Below are positions 51,601 through 59,758 of a stretch of DNA of 64,000 nt, in pieces. Source of the stretch: FEN-1219 sp964503125 (GTDB taxonomy: Bacteria > Pseudomonadota > Gammaproteobacteria > Steroidobacterales > Rariloculaceae); assembly GCA_964503125.1 (NCBI GenBank), contig CAZCZE010000021.1:1-64000 (forward strand), in the 5' to 3' direction. The notes beneath the pieces were generated by a model. It was not told the DNA's origin. It searched no databases and saw only the letters and a program-made list of their open reading frames with translations. The position numbers were made by a program, and so were the translations under genes. Each line of letters begins with the position of its first letter. Within the stretch, counting starts at the first letter, position 1.

Positions 51601-53344
51601 AATCCGACCGAAGCTCGACCGTACCGCTGCGATTGCGCGTGTGGCCCTGCAGGAGGACCCACGTCCACAGCCTCCGGGTCAGCGCGTGCTCGGGCGGCCA
51701 CGTCATGTCCCCGAGGCGCAGGACGGTGCTCAGCAATTGTCTCGACCAGCCGTGGTAGTAACCACGAAACGCCACCGGGAAGCCCACGATCAGCAGGTCC
51801 GGCTCCTCGCCATAACGAGGCTCGTCGGTGGTCATGAAGATCGCGAGCGCACCGCCGTTCGTCGCGTAGAGCCCGCGGCCGGTCCTGAGCCACTCGTCGC
51901 GCGCGCGATCCCCGTCGTGCCCTGGCTGGAACGACACGGTGCGTAGCGTCCGGAATTCCTTCTTCGTCTCGCTGATGATGCTGATCTCGTTGCGGTCCTG
52001 AAGGTAGCGCCCGACCGCCGGCAAATGGACGATTTCGCCGACCTTCGCGCCGTCGTGGCCCTGCAGTCCGTCGATGCCGTGCTTCTGCAACTGTTCCTTG
52101 TCGCCGATGCCGCTCAGCATGAGCAGCTGCGGTGTGTTGAAGACACCGGCCGAAAGAACGATCTCGCGCGAAGCATAGAACCGCTTCAACGGAGCCTTCT
52201 CCGCGGCCTGCGCGCAGAAGCGTGGACTCGCGTCGTAAAGGTGCGCCCCGCAACGCACTTCAACGCCGATGGCGCGCGGCGTTTCACCTTCGACGTGGTC
52301 GGCGAAAATCACGCGCGTGACGTGCGCGCCGGTCAGAATCACGAGCCGATCCGGATGCCGGGTGGCAGTCTCGCGCAAATGCTCGCGAACACCGACGCGA
52401 CGGCTGCCGTCGGTGCCGATCGGGATGAACGACAGCGTCGGGTTGTCCGTCGCGCGCGGCGTGTCGAGGTTCGGGTCGAGATACTTCACCCACTGCGTCA
52501 CCAACACGCGCTTGAGCAGCTCGCCGATACCTCCGGCTCGGAGCAGATGGCCGAATACTCGCAGGATTATGCGGCGGAAGGTCCCGTCTCGCAGTGCGAT
52601 ACCGACGACGAGCACCGGATCGATGAAGCTCGTCTTCTGCCAACCGGCGAACCCGTGCCCTCCGCCGTCGAGTGTCAGGCGCGGATTCAGGAAAGCGACG
52701 AGGTGACGCCAGCCGCTGTAGAAAAACCCGAGGGCCCTACGAAAGAACCCGTGGTACTGCGTGTAATAGAGGCAATTCTCGACGCGAGTGAAGTAGCCGT
52801 TCATTTTCTCCGCGCGCCAGCTATCGTCGTGCGTCAGGCTGGCGATTCGGTTCCAGTCGCCGGCCGGAGGCTTGACCACGATCATGGCGTGATGCGCCGT
52901 GCAGCCGCCGAGCGCGCTGGAACGCGGATAGTGCACGCCGCCTTTCGGCCCATCCCCGCCCTTCGAGGGGTCGGTGCGGATGTCGTACTTCAAGTCACGC
53001 TGTTGCAGCTCGTCGTCGTCGTAGTGACGCACCGAGTAATCCCAGTTCAGCACCTCGTCCTCGGCCGCGGCGGGGTGATAACCGGGGATGCGATAGACCT
53101 CGCGCTCCTCGCGATCGTTCGGGGCGCCGTCGGCATCGGCGCGCGGCGGCACGAACGGACCGCCCGTTTCCGTGTGCGGCAATCCGGGGTCCAATCCCGA
53201 CTCGATGACGAGCACGCGCAGGCCTTCGAGGGCGAGGCGCGCCGCCAACGGGCCGCCACCGGCTCCCGACCCGACGACGATGTAATCGAACGGGGTCTCC
53301 TCGTGAGCCTGCGCCTTCTCGATCAGCTCGTGGACAGTTGGCAT
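48656..53344 (-). CDS. GMC oxidoreductase-patatin-like phospholipase fusion protein
   Basis: A 1562-residue protein, start supported by GAGGTGAG upstream of the ATG at 53344. Residues 15-720 are a full GMC flavoenzyme: FAD motif DYIVVGSGAGGGPLAARLAL, ALGGCTAHHAM, and a catalytic region GHHACGTCRMGSDAW (His near 651), as in cholesterol-oxidase-like or alcohol dehydrogenases. After an Arg/Pro-rich linker, the patatin-like lipase begins near 765 with VGLALSGGGIRSATFALGV. Its nucleophile Ser lies near 804 in STVSGGGYIGAF and its Asp near 1377 in LSDGGHFEETGVYELLRRR. Between them are several hydrophobic segments (about 850-1170) that should anchor it in the membrane. There is no frameshift, stop or composition change at the junction. 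It starts 44 bp after the cytochrome gene. It probably couples ester hydrolysis with alcohol oxidation. Confidence 0.9.
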   Translation of the reverse strand: MPTVHELIEKAQAHEETPFDYIVVGSGAGGGPLAARLALEGLRVLVIESGLDPGLPHTETGGPFVPPRADADGAPNDREEREVYRIPGYHPAAAEDEVLNWDYSVRHYDDDELQQRDLKYDIRTDPSKGGDGPKGGVHYPRSSALGGCTAHHAMIVVKPPAGDWNRIASLTHDDSWRAEKMNGYFTRVENCLYYTQYHGFFRRALGFFYSGWRHLVAFLNPRLTLDGGGHGFAGWQKTSFIDPVLVVGIALRDGTFRRIILRVFGHLLRAGGIGELLKRVLVTQWVKYLDPNLDTPRATDNPTLSFIPIGTDGSRRVGVREHLRETATRHPDRLVILTGAHVTRVIFADHVEGETPRAIGVEVRCGAHLYDASPRFCAQAAEKAPLKRFYASREIVLSAGVFNTPQLLMLSGIGDKEQLQKHGIDGLQGHDGAKVGEIVHLPAVGRYLQDRNEISIISETKKEFRTLRTVSFQPGHDGDRARDEWLRTGRGLYATNGGALAIFMTTDEPRYGEEPDLLIVGFPVAFRGYYHGWSRQLLSTVLRLGDMTWPPEHALTRRLWTWVLLQGHTRNRSGTVELRSDSAFEQPVINFRYFDESSEEADKDVTTLLEGIEWVRKLNATIKPFKSELQPGPQAGDYSRVLEEWVKYQAWGHHACGTCRMGSDAWRPDTKKTDAVVSSDFRVYGVEGLRVVDASVFPEIPGYFIAASVFMIGEKAADVLLADRREYPRHLRAAEARAVHRRRELAIDRPPPPPANPADAKLPADAVGLALSGGGIRSATFALGVVQALARCDRFRGIDFLSTVSGGGYIGAFLGRLFMRGKDMAHMPRRVQAALADTGSPEMWWLRTHANYISGEGRSDLTSNIATIWRNLLAVHVCIGAFFVAALATLRLAADTVFAQIDGVTLLGIPLGPWWWLPVVVAAVALVPTTLAYWLAPPRASTLEHPRASIPVWLFGLAAAVSALGVPQLRPYAPLALLLLVLAWVAQEAVRWRAAAPLKLRGDLARNRLTRAAGESLLLVAICAGWVALDALARRSTVTGMLPMATVGMAGIAAALPVLRAFVENLVRGEEGSFSVLSRWLRRFVRWVLAFVLLGFLLFTLDLLVHSAFESSRTLGIWLLLAALGLSLAIGQSSDFPNTLSLQALYAARLSRAFLGAANPTRVHARPADANSEVQAADPGDDLPFDEYDPQRYGGPLHLINACVNETVDAASARPLRLDKGLSMCVGPSGVSVGRRFHALWEPDADDPHALRAGLTAVTSGTDPGAFHVLAQRSGEPAPVEPLMLSQWISTSGAALGTGLGRHTSLPTSLLLGLFNIRLGYWWNSGIEGGARPGRYPPALLRRLKSSVARIFPAHAAILNEWRGYFTGPSERLWYLSDGGHFEETGVYELLRRRVALMICANATEDKDYQLAAIALLMRRARLDFGAEISWLEPRPAPPGGGRWSALDPNGHVPKWVREWVDPAGVGSLWEIGRLGRHSSALARVDYDNGGTPCWLLMINASRLGDMPLDLRSYAARNLHFPHDSTLDQFFTDEQWESYRRLGECAAAAVISVPAAHQGIGG

Positions 53345-53388
53345 CGTGCTCACCTCGTTGCCGTGCGGCTGAAGCGGACGCTCGAGCG

Positions 53389-56300
53389 CTAGAGCGTGCG
53401 TAGGAACGCTTTGAGCTGCCGCTTTTCGTCGTCCGACAGCGGCTCTGCGAACCAATGGCCCCGGTCGAGCACGAAGTCCGGGCTCTTGTTGATGCGCAGC
53501 AGCGCGAGCCCGGCCTCGCGCTCGAACTCTGCAAGCACGTCCGCGTCCGTCACCCTATCCGCCTCAACCTCCACACAAGGTTTGTGCGCCGCTAGCAGCC
53601 GCGCCTTGAAACCGGCGCGTAGCAATGCCGAGAGTCCGTTCGCAATGTCGCCTCCGGCCGCCGACGAGCTCGCGTTGATGACGAGACTCACGGGCGTGCC
53701 TTTCGGTATCGGTCCGACGATGAGGTCTCCGCGCCGGCCCGACGTGAACTCGTTGAGCCACCAGCCGAGGTACAAGCTGAGGGCCGCGAGCAAGGCGAAT
53801 GTCGCTCGTGCGAGCCAGCGCCGACGATCGCGTGCCCAGAACAACAACACGACCGCCACGGCTACGGTCGCCACAGGCCCCACCCACGGCCAGATGCCGA
53901 AGACATAATCGAGGCGGGTGACGACGAGAACGGCCGCGTTGAGGACCGCGATCAGAAACAGTGCAAACGCCGCATGGCGGGCGCGCCCCGCGGCCGCGAA
54001 CACGAGGCACGCGGCGGCGAGCGCAATCCAGAGGTACAGGGTTGCGACCCGCGTCCCGAACGGGCCCAGCACGCTCTCGAACAACGAACGAATGAACGGC
54101 TCCCGGAAAATGAAACAGCTCTCGGCTGTCGTCCGGTAGATGAAACCCGGGTCGTTGCCGGCGAGCTCGGGGTGCGTCAAGCGCAGGTCGCCGGGCCGGG
54201 AATTTGCGCTGGGTTGCCGCCGGTCTTTCCAGAGCAGCTTGTCGATACCGTCCTCGAACGCGAGCAGTCGACCTTCGATGGACGGATCTCGATTTAAGAG
54301 CCCTAGCGCATTGTTATGCAGGTACGGTGCCGTCGCCCAGAGGCCGATCAGGGACGGCGGCCGGTAATAGCCGGGTCCGCCGGACGGCGGGTAGTAGACA
54401 TCGTTGTTGCCCCAGACATCGAGCGGCGCGCCGGAATAGGGATTGTAGAAATGCACGGGCCCGACGGCCGGCAGGCTCTTGTAATCCTCCGAGGAGAAAT
54501 TGTCCCAGACCTGTCCGCGCATCGCGTTCGTGCCGACGGCACGCTGAGAGTTCGTGCCGACGAGCGTGACCGGGACACGGATGTCCGTCGAAAGAAAATT
54601 GTCTTCGAGGAAGGGGTCGGTCGCCGCGGCCGGCGTATCGGCCGGGGTACCTGCGATCGTACTGATTTGCCGCACGTAGCCGGCATACGCCGCGCTGTTC
54701 GTGAACCTCTCCCAGTCCGCGAATGTGCGCGGCAACACGAGCCGCGTGAAGGGCCACGCCGTCGATCCCGAGTGCTCTTCCCAGTCGTCCGCGAACTGAA
54801 GTGCGAATCCTTCGGGCTGCTTGCTCGAGTGGCAGATCGCGCAGTTCGCGATGAACACGGCGCGGCCGGCGCTCGCGCGCGCGCGCTCCTCCTCCGAGAT
54901 CGGCGGGGCGCCTCGCGCGCTCGCGAGCGGCATCGGTGGCGCGACGTTGGCTCCGGTCCGCGGGTTCTCGTAGAGGAAGTAGTCGAGAATCGCCGGCACT
55001 CGATACTTTAGCGAGGTGCGCCAATAGACGGAATTCGCGCGCAGGCTCGCGACCGAGAACGGCCGTTGCCCGCGGAAACCGATGATCGGCCGCGACGTGC
55101 GGGCCCACTCCTCCGAAAACGTGCCGATGTTGAGGTACACGCGTGCGACGGAGGCTACCGCGCCGATGCTGTCGCCGCCGTCGACGAGCATCCGCGGCGT
55201 ATGGCGCGGCGTAACCCTCGCATCGCTCTCCTCGAGCGACGGCACGAGCAGGCTCGCGCGACCTTGCTCTTCGGGCGGGTTTCGCATCGCGCGGTCGACC
55301 CGGGCCGGCAAGTCGAACACCGCGTTGATCGTGTTCGAGTTGTTGATGTGGTCGGAGCTGAGCAGCGACGTGTCGACGGTGCCGGGCTGTTGGCTGTTGA
55401 GGAAGTGGAAGAAGAAGGACTTCTCGTCCGTGAGATTCGCGAAGAGTCGGACGGGCGTCCAGTATTGATTGCCGATCGTGCTCGACAGATTGCTCCACGC
55501 GGGCTCCGCGGGATCCGCCGGCGGGTTCAGCGGGTGCGGCGCGACGTGGCAATACGCGCACGACATGCCGACGCGAAACGGCCGAACCAACTTGGGGTCG
55601 CCGTGGACGTCGCGAGCGAGGTCGTAGAACGCGTCGCTCGAGTCCTCGACGCGCTCCTTCCAACGGAGACGCGCTTCTCCGGCCTCTGTGGTGTTGCCGA
55701 AAAAATCCGGGTTCAGCATCAGACGTAACCCGATCACGCCGCTCGGATACCCGTAGACGAGCGGGTCGACGCCGTCCTTCGGCAGGCGCTGGATGGTGTC
55801 CTCGTAGAGCTCGCGGTCACCCGGCTCGAACGGCTCGTAGAGCCCGGTCGGCTGCGGCCGAGGCGGCTCGGACATCCCCACATCGGCGTCCGCTTCCGGC
55901 GGCCGCAACAGGATCTCGTCGCCGTTCGCTTCGTCGAGATAGAGGCCGAGCAACTTGCGGGCGGGATCGGTCTGCGCCCGCATGCCGGGCTGATTGATCA
56001 TTCCGCGGTCGCGGAAGCGAAACGCGCGCTGACGCGAATCGAGCAGAACTAGAAAGTCGACGAGGCCGAAGCCGTGCTGCTGTGCCCAGTTCCAGAATTC
56101 GTCGTTGCCGCCAGCCCACAGCATCCAAGAGTTCTTGCCGCGAATGGCGTCGCGCGCGTCCGGTGTAACGCGCGCGTCCGCGGGGACAGGCGCGCCATCA
56201 GTGAAGTCGAACGGCTCGAGTTGACCCGTGGGCCCGACGATCTGATCCATTTCGTGGAACAGATTGCGTGGTTCCACCGGAAACGAGTCGTCGTCGCGCT

Positions 56301-56547
56301 GCCAAACAGGCGTACCGCTTGCCGTGTGGCCGCGCTGAGGCTCGTCTTGCGGCGCGGCGGGATCGGCCTCCGTCTGCCACTGCTCCCACCCTTGTTCGGA
56401 GGAGGGTGCCCGCGCGGCCTGAGGAAGAGGTGTCGCGCCCCGATCGTCGCCGCCCTCGCGCACGAGCAGGACGACGACGGCGACGAGAGCCGCCGCATAG
56501 AGCAAAGATTGGCGCCTCGCCCCGTGACGCTGCTGCCGACGCTTCAT
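53389..56547 (-). CDS. Membrane di-haem c-type cytochrome, RoxA/CcP-like
   Basis: A 1052-residue protein. It begins with Arg-rich residues and a membrane segment (SLLYAAALVAVVVLLV), so it is anchored with the main part outside. Two haem-binding motifs are visible, CAYCH near residue 329 and CAICH near residue 569. The order and spacing, with LWATAPYLHNNALGLL after the second, fit the RoxA / MauG / cytochrome-c-peroxidase superfamily, which includes rubber oxygenases. The C-terminus has four or so membrane segments and a short exterior domain ending in a cytochrome-like helix (SDDEKRQLKAFLRTL) without CxxCH. It is the first gene of an operon with the GMC-patatin fusion and is a likely electron acceptor or oxygenase partner. 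Confidence 0.85.
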   Translation of the reverse strand: MKRRQQRHGARRQSLLYAAALVAVVVLLVREGGDDRGATPLPQAARAPSSEQGWEQWQTEADPAAPQDEPQRGHTASGTPVWQRDDDSFPVEPRNLFHEMDQIVGPTGQLEPFDFTDGAPVPADARVTPDARDAIRGKNSWMLWAGGNDEFWNWAQQHGFGLVDFLVLLDSRQRAFRFRDRGMINQPGMRAQTDPARKLLGLYLDEANGDEILLRPPEADADVGMSEPPRPQPTGLYEPFEPGDRELYEDTIQRLPKDGVDPLVYGYPSGVIGLRLMLNPDFFGNTTEAGEARLRWKERVEDSSDAFYDLARDVHGDPKLVRPFRVGMSCAYCHVAPHPLNPPADPAEPAWSNLSSTIGNQYWTPVRLFANLTDEKSFFFHFLNSQQPGTVDTSLLSSDHINNSNTINAVFDLPARVDRAMRNPPEEQGRASLLVPSLEESDARVTPRHTPRMLVDGGDSIGAVASVARVYLNIGTFSEEWARTSRPIIGFRGQRPFSVASLRANSVYWRTSLKYRVPAILDYFLYENPRTGANVAPPMPLASARGAPPISEEERARASAGRAVFIANCAICHSSKQPEGFALQFADDWEEHSGSTAWPFTRLVLPRTFADWERFTNSAAYAGYVRQISTIAGTPADTPAAATDPFLEDNFLSTDIRVPVTLVGTNSQRAVGTNAMRGQVWDNFSSEDYKSLPAVGPVHFYNPYSGAPLDVWGNNDVYYPPSGGPGYYRPPSLIGLWATAPYLHNNALGLLNRDPSIEGRLLAFEDGIDKLLWKDRRQPSANSRPGDLRLTHPELAGNDPGFIYRTTAESCFIFREPFIRSLFESVLGPFGTRVATLYLWIALAAACLVFAAAGRARHAAFALFLIAVLNAAVLVVTRLDYVFGIWPWVGPVATVAVAVVLLFWARDRRRWLARATFALLAALSLYLGWWLNEFTSGRRGDLIVGPIPKGTPVSLVINASSSAAGGDIANGLSALLRAGFKARLLAAHKPCVEVEADRVTDADVLAEFEREAGLALLRINKSPDFVLDRGHWFAEPLSDDEKRQLKAFLRTL

Positions 56548-56890
56548 TTTCGTTTTCTCCCCCAGGCTCGAGCCGGGGTACGCGGTTATACGAAGCGGAA
56601 AGGAGCCTCAGCGCTGCTATCTTATGTAAGTTCTCTCCAAAACGTTAGCTCTCGTAGCCAAGACGGCTGCGCGCGGCCGGGTAGTGGCGGTTGCGAGGAC
56701 CGTGAACCGGTCGCCGGCCGTCGACATCGCACCCGACGGCCGGCTGCTCATGCTGTTTCCCGTCGACTGGGGCCGCGTTGCCGGCGAGGGCCCCGTCGAA
56801 CTTGGCCTTAGGACCGCAGTCGAACTCGAGTCGGTCGAGCCGGCGCCGTGCTACCGTAATGGCAACAATAATGAGCTCCGGGGGATGCCC
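56548..56890. other. Intergenic region containing a 27-bp match to the propeller fragment
   Basis: The spacer between the divergent cytochrome and M16 genes. Bases 56732-56758 are identical to 43390-43416 and translate on the plus strand to PDGRLLMLF in a setting (DIAPDGRLLMLFPVDW) typical of a beta-propeller blade. No complete gene is present. Apart from this and the two promoters expected, nothing else is recognised. Confidence 0.55.
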
Positions 56891-59644
56891 ATGAAGTCGC
56901 TCCACGCTGTTCGCGTTTGCTGCCTGTCGTTCGCCCTCCTCTTCACCGCCGTCGCCGCCGCGCAGGGGCCGCTGCCCGCCGGCATCACGCACGTCACGAC
57001 CGTGGAAGGGATCGCCGAGTACCGGCTCGCGAACGGTCTGCGCGTGCTGCTGTTCCGCGATCCTTCGAAGGCGACGATCACCGTCAACATGACGTACCTC
57101 GTCGGCTCGGCCGACGAGAGCTACGGCGAGACCGGCATGGCGCACCTGCTCGAGCACATGCTGTTCAAGGGCTCGACGAAGTACCCCGACATCCTCGCCG
57201 CGATCCGCAGCCGCGGCGCACAGTTCAACGGCACGACGTCGTGGGACCGCACCAACTACTTCGAGACGTTCGACGCGACCGACGCCAACCTCGAGTGGGC
57301 GCTCGATCTCGAAGCCGATCGCATGATCAACGCCTTCGTCGCCCAGAGCGACCTCGACACCGAGATGACCGTCGTGCGCAACGAGTTCGAGTCCGGCGAG
57401 AACAATCCGACCGGCGTGCTCTACCAGCGCGTACTGAGCACGGCGTACCTCTGGCACAGCTACGGCAAATCGCCGATCGGCAGTCGCAGCGACATCGAGG
57501 GCGTCCCAATCGAGCGCTTGCGAGCGTTCTACGAGCGCCACTACCAGCCCGACAACGCCGTGCTGGTCGTCGCCGGGCGGTTCGAGGAGCCCCGCGTGCT
57601 CGAGCTCATCGCCGGTAAATTCGGCCCCATTCCGGTACCCACGCGCGTGCTCATCGACAATTACACGATCGAGCCGACCCAGGACGGCGAGCGCGAAGTC
57701 ATCGTCCGGCGCGTCGGCGACGTGCAGATCCTCATGGCCGGTTATCACGCACCCGCCGGCACGCACACGGACTTCGTGCCGTTGCAGTTCGCCGCGGACG
57801 CGCTCGCCGACGAGCCCGGCGGGCGACTCTACAAGGCACTCGTGCAGACGGGGCTCGCGTCGCAAGTAGCCGCGCAGACCCTGCAGCTCCGCGACCCCGG
57901 CATGATCGTCTTCTTCGCGCTGGTTCGCGAAGACGCGTCGCTCGACGAGGCGCGCGCCGCGATGATGAAGACGATCGACGACTTGCGCACGAACCCGATT
58001 ACGGCCGAAGAGGTCGAGCGCACGCGCAACCAGGCGCTGTCCGGCTTCGAGCGGCAAATGAACAACACACAGGCCATCGCCGTGCAGCTCAGCACTTGGG
58101 CGTCGATCGGCGATTGGCGTCTATTGTTCCTCGACCGCGATCGCGTCCGCGCAGCGACCGTCGCCGACGCGCAGCGCGTCGCGCTCGAGTACTTCAAGAG
58201 CTCGAACCGGACCGTCGGCCTGTTCATCCCCGGCGAGCCGGACCGCGCCGAGATTCCGGCGCGGCCCGACATCACGGCCATGTTGCAGGGCTACAAAGGC
58301 GACGAAGCGCGCTCCGAAGGCGAAGCGTTCGAGCCGACGCCCGCGAACATCGACGCCCGCACGTCCCGCGTCGACCTACCGAACGGCATCAAGCTCGTCA
58401 TGCTGCAAAAGGAGACGCGCGGCGATGCGGTCAATGCCCTGATCCGTTTGAACTACGGCGACGAGAACAGCTTGAAGGGTGTGGGCCAATTCGCGGGGCT
58501 CATGACGCCGATGATGACGCGCGGCACTCGCGAGCGGTCACGGCAGGAAATCCAGGACGAGCTCGCGCGCCTACAAAGCACGCTCGGCATCGGCGGCAGC
58601 CCGGGCCTCACGTCCGCGAACATCCAGAGCACGCGGGCGAATCTTGCGGCGACGCTCGAGCTCGCGATCGACGTGCTGCGCGAGCCCTCGTTCCCGGAAG
58701 ACGAGCTCAAGACGCTCAAGGACCAGCTGCTCACGAGCATCGAGGCGCAGCGCAGCGAGCCGCAGGCGATCGTCGCGCGCGCTTACGGCCGGCACTGGGG
58801 GCGCAACTATGCGCGCGACGACGTGCGCTACGCCGCCACTGTCGACGAGGACATCGAGTTCATCACGCGCGCCACGGCAGCCGACCTGCGCAGGCTGCAC
58901 TCGGAGTTTTTCGGCGCTACGCAGGCCGAGGTCGTCATTGTCGGCGACTTCGATGCCGACGCGATCCGCGCGCTGCTCACCGAACGGATGGGCGATTGGC
59001 GCAGCCCGAAACCCGCCAGCGACGTGTTGAACCTCTATGCCAACCTCGCAACCGACCCGAAGACCGAGCTGTTCAACACGCCCGACAAGGAGAACGCCTT
59101 CTTCCTCGCCGGAATGCGGATCGAGATGCGCGATTCGCATCCCGACTACCCGGCGCTCGTGCTAGGCAACTACATCTTAGGCTCAGGCGCGGCCTCGCGG
59201 CTGTTCGGCCGCATCCGCGGCCGCGAGGGCTTGAGCTACGGCGTGGGCTCGGGCTTCAGCGCGTCGCCGCGCAGCGACGGCGCCTCGTTCACGGTGAACG
59301 CGATCTCGGCGCCGCAGAACAGCGAGCGTGTCGAAGCGTCGTTCCGCGACGAGCTCGCGACGATCTTGCGTGACGGCTACACGGAGCAGGAGCTCACCGA
59401 AGCGAAACGCAGCTGGGCGCAGCAGCGCCAGGTCGCTCGCACCCAGGACGGCGGGGTGGCCAACACGCTCGGCTTATGGACGCACGTCGGCCGCACGATG
59501 GCGTGGGACGCGGAGCTCGAGGCGCGCGTGCAGGCGCTGACCGTGGAGCAAGTTCGCGACACGATGCGCCGGCATCTCGACGTGAGCAAGATGACGTTCA
59601 TGCGCGGCGGGGACTTCGAGGGCGCGGCGGGCGGCTCGCAGTAG
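56891..59644 (+). CDS. M16-family (pitrilysin-like) zinc metallopeptidase, exported
   Basis: A 917-residue protein with a signal peptide (SFALLFTAVAAAQG). The inverted zinc motif HLLEH is at residues 85-89 in MAHLLEHMLFKGS, and the distal Glu is in TVVRNEFESGENN. A second M16 unit follows in the C-terminal half with DLPNGIKLVML-type strand and GREGLSYGVGSGFSASPRSD. Fused two-domain M16 proteins like this degrade peptides in the periplasm. The ATG at 56891 was chosen for its spacing after CCGGGGG; an ATG at 56885 is too close. Confidence 0.92.
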   Translation: MKSLHAVRVCCLSFALLFTAVAAAQGPLPAGITHVTTVEGIAEYRLANGLRVLLFRDPSKATITVNMTYLVGSADESYGETGMAHLLEHMLFKGSTKYPDILAAIRSRGAQFNGTTSWDRTNYFETFDATDANLEWALDLEADRMINAFVAQSDLDTEMTVVRNEFESGENNPTGVLYQRVLSTAYLWHSYGKSPIGSRSDIEGVPIERLRAFYERHYQPDNAVLVVAGRFEEPRVLELIAGKFGPIPVPTRVLIDNYTIEPTQDGEREVIVRRVGDVQILMAGYHAPAGTHTDFVPLQFAADALADEPGGRLYKALVQTGLASQVAAQTLQLRDPGMIVFFALVREDASLDEARAAMMKTIDDLRTNPITAEEVERTRNQALSGFERQMNNTQAIAVQLSTWASIGDWRLLFLDRDRVRAATVADAQRVALEYFKSSNRTVGLFIPGEPDRAEIPARPDITAMLQGYKGDEARSEGEAFEPTPANIDARTSRVDLPNGIKLVMLQKETRGDAVNALIRLNYGDENSLKGVGQFAGLMTPMMTRGTRERSRQEIQDELARLQSTLGIGGSPGLTSANIQSTRANLAATLELAIDVLREPSFPEDELKTLKDQLLTSIEAQRSEPQAIVARAYGRHWGRNYARDDVRYAATVDEDIEFITRATAADLRRLHSEFFGATQAEVVIVGDFDADAIRALLTERMGDWRSPKPASDVLNLYANLATDPKTELFNTPDKENAFFLAGMRIEMRDSHPDYPALVLGNYILGSGAASRLFGRIRGREGLSYGVGSGFSASPRSDGASFTVNAISAPQNSERVEASFRDELATILRDGYTEQELTEAKRSWAQQRQVARTQDGGVANTLGLWTHVGRTMAWDAELEARVQALTVEQVRDTMRRHLDVSKMTFMRGGDFEGAAGGSQ

Positions 59645-59758
59645 GTCGCGACGCCGTTCCTCGGGCAAGTAGATCTCGCAAGTCCGCGCTGAATCGTCTT
59701 GAATCGTTCTGATCGGGTCGCCGCGCCCGCCCGGCGCAATTTCCGGTATCGTCGCGCC

